Part shown: positions 10,571 to 22,099 of the stretch, in pieces
Numbering within the stretch: the first letter of the stretch is position 1
Layout: every line of letters begins with the position of its first letter
Source of the DNA: Stropharia rugosoannulata
Lineage: Eukaryota; Basidiomycota; Agaricomycetes; Agaricales; Strophariaceae
Assembly (NCBI GenBank): GCA_028532985.1
Contig: JANCIK010000006.1
Span: 2,108,001 to 2,172,000, forward strand
Direction: 5' to 3'
Length of the DNA: 64,000 nucleotides
Translations under genes and position numbers: made by a program
The notes under the pieces: model-generated
Databases searched by the model: none
Told to the model about the DNA's origin: nothing
The model's input: the letters and a program-made list of their open reading frames with translations, nothing else

Positions 10571-12533
10571 TTAAGACCCATCCCTCAGACTCTCCTTGAA
10601 GCCTCGAACAAAGGAGTTGAAAGGCAGCATGAACCATCCTAACAAAGAAGGAGGTTCAGCTTCTGGTTGAATGGGGGTATCCAACTTCTGGCGGATGATA
10701 GGTCGCTCCGCTTCAAGTGCTTCATCGACCTCATCGATAGGGCGCTTAACACCTAACAAAGTAGAGCATTCAGGAGAGACGGGAACAGCGCTTGAAGATC
10801 CAATTGGCCTCGAAAACCGATTGGAAGGTATGATGCTGTTTGTTGCTTCATTTCTAGGAATAGGGATGGATCTGGAAAAGAAGAGCTGAAGTTTACGCAG
10901 GGCAATGTGAGAGAAACAAAAACTTACTTGGTGCATTGCTCTTTATGAGCACTCCAGGCAGCGAGATTGAAATCACCTTCACCCACCAGTGGTACAGTAG
11001 AACCGCAATTATTGCAGTCAACTGTGCGCGTTGTGAAGGACTTCGCTTGACTATCGTTAACCAGCAGCAATTTGCGCTTAGCAGCAGCTACGCGATTACT
11101 AGGGCTATAGGATAGCATTAGTTAAGGAGCAGTCAAATAACCTTAGATTCGTACACAATATCGAAGCACTTATTCTTGTGCTTCATCCAGTTACTAGATG
11201 AGTAAGCCATTGTTTCAGACAAAGTAATCCACTGCTCGCATTTGGCACACAAGGCCCGGTTCTTTTCCAGCTCTTTTATTTGTTTCTCCGCTTCCAGGAA
11301 TATCTTCCGGTCTTGTTCGGACGGCAGACGGGATGTAGGGTGGGGGGTGGAAGGCGCTGTATCTTTTGCAACAGGTGCATTGACTACTTCGGGAGCTTGA
11401 GGGACCGGAGGTCGAGGGAGAGAAGCAAGCCTACAAGTCAATCAGGGTGCGTAACAGGCAAGAAACCACAAATATTTACTGAATAGTCTGAGCCGGCTTC
11501 TGGTCACAGCGAGTGCGGTGCAGCTCCCACGGCCGGACAGCATAAGTTTGTTTTCTACCAAGTTTGACTGACTTGCCGCATCGCGTGCATTGTGCAGAAT
11601 GAGGCTCGAAATTGCCGCATTCAGGCTGATTCTTGTAATATTCAACGCGCTCAGCTTCACTACGGCGAGTTCTTGTCACACCAATGACGGAGTCGGCAAC
11701 GGACGCGTTATCATCGAATTCTTCTTCCGCTACAACAGATTTACTACAGCAGAGAAAAGTTAAAGGTGTACAGGACAATGGGTATGAAAACTTACGCCCG
11801 AGATTTTGGCTTGCGAGTCGAGACAGAAGTTGCGGAGTCGGGCTTCTGTGTAGATGGTGAGCCTGCTACCAATTGATCCACTTCTTTCAGCGACGGGCCA
11901 GTAACGGTAGATGCACGAGCGCGTCGCCTGGTTAATATCTTGGGTGACTTCTCCACTTCGTCAGTGTTCTGTTGAGTGAGCTTGACAGGCGAAGGCCCCG
12001 GAAGGCTACATGACAGCTAAGATTTACAAACAGACAGGTCAAGTTAATTACGCACTCAGCCTCAACTTTTTTGGGGACTCTCTGTAGACCCCACAGATGA
12101 GATGAATAAGTTTAACTGTGATCTAACCATCAGATGCATACTTTGCGCTGTTCAGACTTCTTTGGTCCAGGAGTAGACATTGCGGATGATTTGACCGACT
12201 TGGACGCAGAGCTGCAATCAGAGTCGGAACTAACGTTGACAGAATTAGCCTACGGCGATAAATTGTAGCAGCACAGCACGAACTCAACCTGTTGACTGGG
12301 GGTATTACGGTTGCGCTGTGGCATCACATTGATTAGTGCACAAATGAAGACATACAAGCACATGAACATGCCTTTCTCGATGCCGAATAGGTGACCTTAC
12401 GGGCTGGTCGTTTTATGCTATGTACGAACCAACAAAAGTATTCATGAGCAACGTATATTGGCTTCTGTTGTTGTTAAATGATGGAAATTTGGAATTATTA
12501 CCGATCATCGGGTGAGGACAACAAAGAATCCAT
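10571..12533 (-). CDS. Unknown protein with three C-x2-C-x19-H-x3-C motifs
   Basis: Multi-exon minus-strand gene. It probably starts at 12533 (MDSLLSSPDDR, followed at once by a GTAATA donor) and ends at TAA 10571-10573; the small exons between 11.8 and 12.5 kb are not fully resolved. The N-terminal part is Ser/Pro/Lys-rich (SSDSDCSSASKSVKSS, TPGPKKSEQRK) and looks disordered. Three finger-like units follow, each in its own exon: AQCTRCGKSVKL...WELHRTRC, ALCAKCEQWITL...WMKHKNKC and VDCNNCGSTVPL...WSAHKEQC. All have exactly 19 residues between the second Cys and His, a Leu at +6, an aromatic residue at +12 and W-x2-H. The tail (SLLGWFMLPFNSFVRGF) is hydrophobic and aromatic. The pattern suggests a zinc-binding repeat; function unknown. 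Probably related to the gene at 8.9-9.8 kb. Confidence 0.55.
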
Positions 12534-14400
12534 AGTCAAGCAATAGTCAAGCAGAAAGTAGTATTGACACAAGAAAGGGTATTGGCAGGGACGTGTATAG
12601 ACAGAGAGCGTATTGGATAACAACGAACGCAAAAAGTGAATGAAGAGACCGTGCTACCAACGACTCCTGTTGTCTTCGGATGTCAACAAAGCAGGCAAAC
12701 TCCGATCGTGATCCCTATAAACAACGCGTGAACCAAATAAGACTTGAGTTCAACTTGAGTCGGACTACTACATCAGTAAAAAAATCAAAACTTGGTATTA
12801 ACTTTCAACTTCTATAATCAAGAAAGCGGAATTAAGAGAGCATACGCACAATTATGTAACGCGGAAAGGATAGTTTATATTGTGAATATGTAATAATGTC
12901 TTGAAGGACTGTCTTAGGAATGTCATATTTTGTATTGACTTCTTTGTTGAGTTTCTACGTTGTAATATGCTGTCTTAAATTTTTGTAACAGAAATCGGAT
13001 ATCATCGTGTTAGGTGAATTCGGTCTCTACGTAATACTATGTCGTACATTAGGCAGTTTGATAATAGACTATATGTAGAATATCGCACTTGTTCAGAACG
13101 AGGAAGGACCGTGTTAGGGTCCCAGCACTAACAGGTGGCTGCAAAGAGGCGTCCAAATTACCAAGAATGTTTTAGTGTTGCACCAACCTTATCAGCATCC
13201 CTAAACATTGTATGTAAATTGAATTCGATGACCTACACTATTCAAATGCTATACTTGCGATCTCTAATTTAGTAGATTATCTCAGGCTCCCATACATATG
13301 GGTCGTGATATTGGAGTTACAGCACTGTTAGTAGTTAAATGTGTTATACCTACTCTATGGAGTACGATGATCCAACAATAATCGACTGAGTAAATAATTT
13401 CGAGAGAGTTTTGCCCGCAATTAGTAGTAACTTCCCTAAGTTCTTCCTGCTTTCGATGCCGTCTTCAAGACAAATTCTGCCTTAGTATATATATATATGT
13501 TTGCAGTCAGATATTCTGTGTTAGCCTAATGTAAAGAATATACAGGTTGAAGTCACCAACATGTACTAACGATCCGGCAGTGGTAGCACCGTACTATCTA
13601 CTACTAAGGCTGTCCCCTGGAAGGACAGAACATTCAAGGCGGCGACAATGGACGTGAAATTCGAAATAATGGACTCAAACAAAACATAGACGCAGTCACT
13701 ACATTACATCCATCCTCCTTCCTCCAGCTTTTGAAAGCGTCTTCAAGATGAGTCCTTCAGTAGTACGATTGGTCTGTAGTAGAAGGCTACGTATTTAGTT
13801 TTTGACTCGGAAATATGGATAGAATGTACACTTTTGAACTCACCAAAGCGCAATAATTCGTCCTCTGCATCGGGAGTGGAAGGTGGAGCCCCGCCACTTA
13901 CTGTAGGCGACATCGAGTTTGCTCAGCTGGAAGGTTGGCGCCTCCGAGGAACGACTTCTTGCGGAACGTCGGCGACGATAAACGTGAATTCCCCCAACGT
14001 ATTTCCCGTGTCGCCCGCGCTTGAACAAGCGGGCTGTCCAGTGGGTATGGTTCCGATGGTAGGGCTGGCTGGATATGATGTTCTCTTGTCGTCAGTAAGA
14101 GAAAATAGAAGATATTAGGAGGATGTAAGTATATTGAGTACGCACGTTATAACAACTGACCCGCCTCCCATTTTAATCTTCCCCATGATTCGCAGTTCTC
14201 TTATCGAGTTCTTGAATAAGTGCTTGAGATCTTCCTTTTCCGTTTCTACTAATTTATAGTATTGTTCCAATATGAAGATCTTGAACGAAACCCTCTTGAA
14301 CATGGCGTCGATAGGTTGTAGAACAACGAGGAAAGGGAGAACAACGAAGATGTAGAGCAACGAGGAAAGGAAGAGCGACAAGGAGAGCAGGAGTGAAGAG
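12534..14400. other. AT-rich region, no gene seen
   Basis: No reading frame with domain similarity or plausible splice structure. A short TA dinucleotide run lies near 13486-13498. From about 14310 to 14420 the + strand becomes purine-rich with imperfect repeats of the unit AACGAGGAAAG. Confidence 0.5.
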
Positions 14401-16450
14401 GAAGTGCAACAAGGAAGTGAGGCGAAGTGGTCGTGAATGCGCGCGCGTGGTCAGGTAAGCGTCGCCCGCATCATCGTAACGCGCGGTGAGCTCCGCGCAT
14501 ACTTCCGCCTCACAGGGCGGACGCCGACGCTCTCGGACGGTGACGCTCTGTCAGGCGCATGTGGCAATGTCCCAATTGGCCTTTCACGCAGGTCGCCGTT
14601 TAAGCAGTCCCTCTGCCAGGCCGAATGTCGACGATGAAGTTGCCCAGGCTACGCAAGATGGTAGCGCCGACATTAGGCGTCGTAGCGAACGCGGACCACG
14701 TCGGACATGCTTCACGAAGGCACGAAGGATGCACGACGGATGGGGGGGAGGGAGGGGGAGGGGGGGGGGGGGGGCGGGGAGGTACCAATTTTAATGGTTT
14801 ATGAACGGCAATCGATAGGGTTCGAGGCCCCGCAGCGAGCGGGAGCACGGCCCTCTGAGTATATTTCGTGCGAGCTTTGACTCAAACATGTGTAAGTACC
14901 AATTTTTTCTCTTTTGTCTTATTACTGATGTTTCTGTTCACTTCGCAGGCAGCGTAACCCGCGGGGTACGCTTCTTACGCCCCTCCAGTTGACATTGCAG
15001 GGTATCCTCTGGAGGCGCAGCCGTTCATGTGCCCTCGGCCGCGCATTACGCAGCCGCCATGTGCCACAGCTCGTGTTTGAGCGCCACGCCCGGTACTTCA
15101 TGTTGCACTTCAAAGAACGGGACGAAGGCGGTGCGGTGCAGAGTGATGTGCGCATCGACAAGGATCGTAAGGATAAGTACACTGGCGCTGTAGCTCACAG
15201 CATACCCTGACATAGAATCGTTGTATCGGAGATGGCCCAAACGCGGCGCTCCGTCTGTGGGTCTTTGGTCAGTAAGTTGCACTTGCGGCTCCGAGGTAAC
15301 AACTGACTCTCCGTGAGTATCCTCCAGGCTTACTATTGGCGTTGTCCGGACTCCGAGTGCGTGCGCGCCCGTATGAGCTGTGAAGATGGAGCGCGCACGG
15401 TCTGCCGTCATTTTGTGTTGTCGAAGCGCGCGCGCTGCGATATACGCACGTACCTCCCGCGCGTGCAGGAGCAGGGGGCCGTCCGCGTGTGAGAATGTTG
15501 TGGCAAGCCCGGGACACCTGGATTCCCGTCGCATCATAGCCTATTGGTGGTGCGCTCGAGTTATGCCCCTGACTGAGTCCGCGGGAGCAGTTTGTGAGAA
15601 GACGCGCGTTGCAGACGCGTCGGAGTTGGGGCTATTACAACTGCGCTTGGGCCCGGGCGCGCTCTGATCGTTCACAGAGCTCTACGTGCGAGTCTCCCGC
15701 GCGTTGTTCCTCCCATTGTCCCGATATGTCCCTCGTGCCTTGCAGACGGGCGCATGCGCTCAAGTTCGGGCTACAGCTGTGCAAGGGCGTGGACGTTGCA
15801 TTGTCCTAAGTTCCCGGGCAGAGACGGCGCAATCGCTGAATGCTGGTCAGAGGCGGTGCGTCCAGCTGCGCGAGCAGACATCGAAATCGGTTCCTCGTGA
15901 AACGACATGCCGCGTGTAGGACAATATCAGAGAAGAGTTGTCGGCATGGCGGAGTGCGTATCCATCCGCCACGCCTTGCTCGTCTCGTCCTCATTTTCGC
16001 CTACAACTCTTCTCGAAGGAGTGGTAGCGGCGACCTCGACCACCAGAGCGCGGAGCGCGGCCCGACCCACGATGCGCCTCGGGTGCGGGATGCGGGTCAG
16101 AGCCAGCCTGCCGCTCAGTTCGTCGTGATGAAAGGATGATTTTCTACAGGCAGGCGTGAGGTGACAGAGCCATACTCGGCAATTGCAGGTGCGCGGAACA
16201 CAGAAGCAAATGCTAATGCAAATTCGGGAGAGCGGAGTAACACTGGCAGTTGCATATGCAGGTGCAGGTGTAGGTCGTTCGTCATGGCGAGCGCCCAGTT
16301 GCCCCGGTCAGAAAACCATCACTCCATTCTGCGTTCCTGCGTATCGGCTCTTCATGTCATCTGGATCGGCGGCGTCGTCCTGACTCTTGTAGTCGTACTG
16401 AGAAAAGCTGCCCAGGTCGCTCTGACCATCGACTGATGCACTCCCGAATA
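14400..16450. other. GC-rich island without a recognised gene
   Basis: Base composition rises sharply relative to both flanks, with many CG dinucleotides. Several overlapping open frames exist on both strands, the longest on the minus strand at 15046-15537, but none shows a domain I recognise, and GC-rich DNA produces chance open frames. It may be a decayed mobile element or a horizontally distinct segment. A 12-bp inverted repeat (GAGAAGAGTTGT at 15930 and its complement at 16003) is present and could be chance. Confidence 0.4.
14742..14782 (+). repeat. Long G-rich tract (G-quadruplex potential)
   Basis: About 41 bases containing almost only G, broken by single A or C, with many runs of three or more G. 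On RNA or single-stranded DNA of this strand, G-quadruplex formation is expected from sequence alone. Homopolymer length here may be imprecise in the assembly. Confidence 0.8.
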
Positions 16451-16503
16451 AAGTGCGGCGACGGAGTCGATCACTTTGAAAGTAAGCAATGTTCGTGTTT
16501 CTG

Positions 16504-19500
16504 TTAGTTGAGAGTTATTTCCCATTCCAACCTTGTATCAGTGGTACCACCCCCAACATCTTGAGACACAATAGACGAGGCATAGCTATATGTGCCGCGC
16601 TTGGAAGCCCCAGCGGCGCTGCGTGGGCCACCGGGAACGCCGAACGGACCTGGCGCGTTAAACATAGGTAGGCCAGAAGTTCTGTAGAAGCTAGCATCGA
16701 AACGACTTGGAGTTCCAGAACGACGACTGAGAGCTGAAAGATCATCAGCAAACGCGGGGGTTGGTTTCGTGCCTGCGGAACTGTTCTATCGACTTTCCGA
16801 GGGAACGGCGGGGCTTGCTGAATTGTATCAAGTTGCTCAAAGGGCCTTCGACAAGGCAATTTTTCTCTTTGTAATGAGTGAGGAGGTAATGCCAAAGCGG
16901 GTGATAACGACACCATACTTGGCACGAGTAAGAGCTACGTTGAGACGCCTGAGATCATTCAGGAAACCGATGCCTTGATGTTCATTGCTACGAACGCAGA
17001 TCAGGATGATGTAGTCCTTCTCTCGGCCCTGGAACGCATCAACGCTGGCGACTTCAATCTCCTTGTACAGATCTTTCTTCAAGGAGCCGTTGAACTGAAT
17101 ATAGTTTACGATGTAAGAACGTTGACCTTCGTAAGGGGTAACAACGCCACTCTGGCTGGGAACCACGCCAGACTTGAAGAACTTAGTAACAATTTTCTCC
17201 ACATTTGATGCTTCAGTTCGGTTAAGGAATGAAGTTCCGCTGCTAGAGATTTCCTCTTGACCCAGATTCTGATAGGAGAACATAGGCGTGTCAGGGACCC
17301 GCCAGGGAAATCAACATTCTTGCACAAACGTTCAGGAGCTGTAACATCGTTCTGCAGAGTTCCCTCATAAAACGTGTTGGACGGGAACTCGGACAGGCAT
17401 GGATGCATGCGGTACTGGACCTGTAGACGGATGGGCCTATTTCCAAGGACAACAAGACGTTCAAAGAGAGATTGGGTAAGACCCGCGCGTGCTGCTTTCT
17501 TATTTGTGGTGACTGGGCCAAGTTGCTACATATACCGTATTAGAAACTTATTATTATAGGGTAGTCGAATTGCATACCTGATGGTCCCCAACTAAAACTA
17601 CTTGTTTACAGCCGAGCACGAGAGGAATCATACATCCTAACATAGGAGGCGTCAGTATCATCGTTGAGATCTCAGTTTATGAACATACCAGGCTCCGCTG
17701 CTTGGGTCGCTTCATCAATCAACACGGTCCTAAACTTGAGCTTGCTCAATCTAGGGTCCCCAGCACCAACGCAACTGCAGCAAATGACATCTGCGGCGTT
17801 CAGGATCTCCTCGCATTGGCGAATCAGCGTTTTGTACTTCCTTTCATCATTGCTACTTAGTTCTTCTTGCTCGTTTTCAACATAATCAATTTCTGTAACT
17901 CGATATGTGTGGTGTTGTTATTGACTTGCTGATGGAGAGTCAAAAACGATACACTAGAGTCCAAAGCTTCACGAGATTTAGCTGTCAGCCTAACGACTTT
18001 CAACCCAGTGGCGTGAATTTTCTCCGTGAGTTGATTGACGGCAACATTGGACGGCGCACAGACAAGGACTTGACCGGGGTTCATTTTCGCGAGATGGTAG
18101 ACAATGGATGCCGATGTGACTGTCTTACCAGTACCGGGCGGTCCTTGAATCAAGCTAATAGGCTTCTGTAATACGCTTTTGGCTGCGAACATCTGCGAGT
18201 GATTGAGTTCAGGAAGACCTGGAGCGGAAAATCGCTTTGGCATCTGTGTACGCAGAACTTGGGGCTCCAGTTCGTGGCCAAGGAGTTTGTGGTACTGTCG
18301 AGAAAATAATCAGGGTGCATACATCATAGCAATGGGAGTAGAAGACATACAATGTAACCCGTAACACTCTTTTCGTCAACAGCAAATGTTTTCATGGCAA
18401 GTTGTATCCTGTCGAAGCTTGTAGACTTCCAAACAAAGTCGGCTGCGAAATTATGCGTGCACTCTGCCGGGACACCGTCGGTGCGTCGAAGTTCCAAGCC
18501 AATTTCGTCGGAGACGTTGTTGGGGATCTATATGATATGTCCAACGCCCTCCCAAGCTGTGCAGCTCGCCTGCGTGGCAGAGCCTCAACTCATCACCCAC
18601 GGCCAGCCTAACCTCTCCGCTTTCCAACTTGGGAAGACAAAACCATGCTACACGCTTTTGATTCAGGCCCAAGTCCCAACGAACGGTAATATCTGTTTGG
18701 GTCTGGCTCTCTTTGAGGCGCTTGTCATAATCGGCTTCAATCTTGACTAGAGGTCCGAAGATGTTTTGATATTGGTAAGCGTCCTCATAGCGCAAGAGTA
18801 TGGGTTGTGGCTCGTCGTCAACACCTAGTTTCTGGAGATCTTCAAGTGTTGCATTTGCATTCTCGCGCCACAAGTCTTCGAGGCAGTTAATTTGGTTGAA
18901 CGAGATCTGGCGGGATCGTAATTGTTCAGTCTCGCTGGGCGGCTTGACGAGCCACAACAAAAAGGAGCGATCATCGATGAGCGGTGCCCACAAGCTAGCA
19001 TTCCAGGAAATATCTTTAGAAATTGCGGCGCAACATCAGCAAATCTGATCATTTTCTCATAGCGTGTCATAATAATAGCACTTGATGTCATAGTGTCACA
19101 TAATACTTAGGCTAAGCTCATAATAGCTCATAGTATCATAACACTATATAGTAAAGTATACTAGTTATATAGTATGTTATATTACTTCATAATTCATAAA
19201 AACCCTTAGGCTTAGCACTATTGAATTTAGTATACCAGTAGAGCAACAATAGAGTCAATCTGATACAGGTGGAAGGGTGTTTATCTGAGCTTTGAAAGTT
19301 GTGCAATTCAGTATCCATATAATTAAGCATTACAATGCCAAAATTTCTAGATTATTGGTTGAAAATTGACTGAGATACAGGGAAAATACTGTCATTGTAC
19401 CTTAGTAGTGAATTGACTTAGAGTCGACTGCTCCGGAATTATCACGTGACTTGTCAAAGCTCGCAAATCCTAAGTCCCCTTCGGACTTCACTTGCACTTC

Positions 19501-22090
19501 ACTCTCATGTTCCCCAACCCCCTCCCTCAGCTTTACTTGTATGCTTAGGCTCCACTCTACTCAGGCATTACTTTGTGGATGCTACCTTGTTAGATCATGA
19601 ATAGGGCTTGGCTTTATGTCAGGAGGGCAAATGTGGATAGAATGAGTGTATACTCCTATAGAGATCGCTTCATATCATTGAAACTATTTACCGCATTATC
19701 AAACGGTTTCTTTGTACGTCTTCAGCTCATTTATACGTTTCTAACGCACCCAACAACGTCCCAAATAGACCTGTATTCAATCCGCAAACTGATCATCATT
19801 TTGCGACCCCTATTGGAACATTTCACCACTTTATATCTTGTCTGTTTCCTCCGAGCCCTCGGTCACCGCATATTCATATTGTGGGCAATTATGCGGTTCT
19901 AACGAGCTCAAGACCGATGGATTTGGTCGGCTGGAAGGCGAGAACCGGCTATGTTGCCCTCCTTCCCCCAATTTCCGATGTTTTATCAATTCTAAAGGTA
20001 TGTGTTGGGTTTATTGTGTCGTTCTTTTCACATATGAGCTCCTGGGCATTAGGAGATTCCATCGAGCCCTTAAACGTTCGACTCTGACGCCTGGAAGCCG
20101 TCCAACCGTGATGTGCTCCTCCTGCCCCTGGACTGCCTCTGCTTGAAAGTGCCATAACTCCGGACACTGGCCACCTCTATCCTCAATTCCTTTTGAATCT
20201 TTAAGACCTATTTATTCCTCTGCTAACCGTCTGCAAGATCACTGTAATTCATCCTGTACTTGTTATGTACCATCTTATAGATATCAAGTGCCCCTAGGAC
20301 GCATTTTCCCTCATATATTCGTCAATACTCGGCCAAACAGTATGATTTTTACATTTCCTGATTCTTCTTATTAATACCTATCCAACAGTACCATTCATTG
20401 CGCGATTTGACGAGTTTAAGGGTGATCTTAATCTGGGTGTTCTCCTTCCCCTAGGTGTGACAAATTAATTCATAGGTGCGGTTCTAGTTGTCCTGAGCAC
20501 TTCAAACTTTGGGAAATCCTACTTAACGTTATTAGCTACCTGCCCCGGCAACGGCTTGATTTATGGAGCAACGAAGCGTCCTCCATCTCAAGTTATTGGT
20601 CAACTTCGGAGTTCTGATGTATTTCAGTGATTCTGACATAGGTTTGTCTCGCATCTTTTCAATTCTTGGAATGCTGAATTCACCTTGATTGTAGCTTTCC
20701 AATGAGCCCTCAAACGCTCCATATTGCTGCTTGAAATCCAAAAAACCTCCATGTGGTCCTCCTCCCCCTTCCCCCTCTAGGTAAAGTACTTCATATCTTG
20801 GGTTCCTGTTCGTATTTTTGCCTGATTTTTTTTGGAGTCTTCTACTACAGATAGTAATAAACTAATCGTCCAGTTTGCGGCGTCTGATACGCCCTCAATA
20901 TCCGACCTCCCTGATGACCATATAACTGCTGTTGAAGACTTGAATATCATCTCCCCCCTTCAGTTTTCAACAGAAACTTTCGTAACTTTGCATGCTTATG
21001 CACCCTTCAATTGGTCTTTGAACGCGTCCCTCACACAAATTTTGGGATTTCTGGATGCCTGTGAGTAGTCATGTCCTCCTCCATCTCTTTGTCTTGGACT
21101 AATTTGGCTCTAAGTCCGAACGACTCCTGCAATTGCCTCGCGGTTTTTTGGAGTGTCTTCGCGTCAATTCAAGCTTTCTAACAAGCCCTTAAACGCGTCA
21201 TTCCGAGCAGATTTTCCATCTTCCTAAGCGTCCTATCATTAAGTACTTTCTTGATTACTCAACTAGTATGTATCCTGTATTAGTTTGGTAGTATGTCATA
21301 TACATTATGTTCTCTGATATGAAAACAAATGAGGACTACTTGCTCTAATCAGCCATGGCAAGTACTCCTATTATGCTTGCATTATATAGAATATAGCCTA
21401 ATGTATGTAGTACTACAGAGTGTTATACAATACTATGTAGAGTAGCCTGGATACTATATAGTGATGGGCCTATTCTATGGAGTATTAAATAGACAAGAAC
21501 CCTTACTATGGTGCTATGGTGCTATATAATACTACATAACAGTGTATAGTAAGGTCCAGATTTGCTGATGAAGGTTGTCTATTGCAGGAATACATCAGTA
21601 AAAAGAGTTGCCAATACTTTGCGAATACTGACCGACAGAGCAAAACGACGACCGTGTCACTCTTGGCGGGGATAAACCCCGACATAAAGACATTTTTGCT
21701 ACCGCAGTTGTAACATTCTGGGGTTGTCTCACCCAAAGGACTCTCAGCATGGAGAATAACCTCCTTGTGCTTTGCGCGCACGAGATGGTTGACTATGTGA
21801 GATGCCTCGAGAGTTGCAGAACCACTTGGAGCAGATGAGGCATTTCACCACAGATGCGGGCGAGTGAATACCGCAATAACTGACTAAGAGTTAGAATCAT
21901 GTAGGGGAAAAGGTTCATTGTACTAACCTGCAGGCATGGGGCGGGGGATCAACAGCGGACTCGTCCTTGAGGTCGTCCAATACGGCGTCAAAGTCTTCAT
22001 CTAAGGAGCCCCCGTCCTGGTTCTGGGCATGATGATGGCGTGGCCGTTGGGTGTGGATTCGCCATTGTACTCGGAGAGCGCCAAGTTATG
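16504..22090 (-). pseudogene. UPF1: UPF1 (NAM7) RNA helicase pseudogene, split by an insertion
   Basis: UPF1 is the ATP-dependent SF1 RNA helicase of nonsense-mediated decay. The N-terminal CH zinc domain is at 22090-21571 ([46 protein letters not shown]). The rest is at 19033-16504: [15 protein letters not shown], the Walker A loop [52 protein letters not shown] and [15 protein letters not shown]. It is not functional. Between the halves lies an inserted element (19034-21570). There is an in-frame TAG where glutamine is expected in the HII-QIP region, and single-base or small frame lesions near 22060, 21790, 18580, 17850 and 17310. About 30 bp are lost after the KYGVVI motif near 16920. The true start codon and 5' end are also missing. 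A working copy should exist elsewhere in the genome. Confidence 0.9.
19034..21570. mobile_element. 2.5-kb element with 14-bp terminal inverted repeats inside UPF1
   Basis: The left end begins CATCAGCAAATCTG and the right end finishes with its exact reverse complement. Removing the 2,537 bp and one copy of the flanking AA/TT rejoins the UPF1 exon perfectly in frame (reading [13 protein letters not shown]), so AA is a 2-bp target duplication. The interior is AT-rich and has no transposase-like reading frame. It contains several degenerate copies of a GAGCCCT(T/C)AAACG-containing segment near 20064, 20704 and 21185. It is therefore best read as a non-autonomous DNA transposon. The superfamily is uncertain: a 2-bp duplication recalls Tc1/mariner, but those duplicate TA. 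Confidence 0.75.
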
Positions 22091-22099
22091 TACTAGTGA

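Noticed and set aside
15046..15537. 163-codon minus-strand frame in the GC-rich island
   Set aside because: GC-rich DNA gives long chance frames; no domain, and overlapping frames on both strands are equally open.
15930..16014. 12-bp inverted repeat as possible transposon ends
   Set aside because: The arms are only about 60 bp apart, no target duplication is visible, and a match of this size in 64 kb can be chance.
19034..21570. The UPF1 insertion as a very large natural intron
   Set aside because: It has perfect inverted ends and a 2-bp duplication, falls within an exon codon block, and lacks GT-AG borders at the junction.
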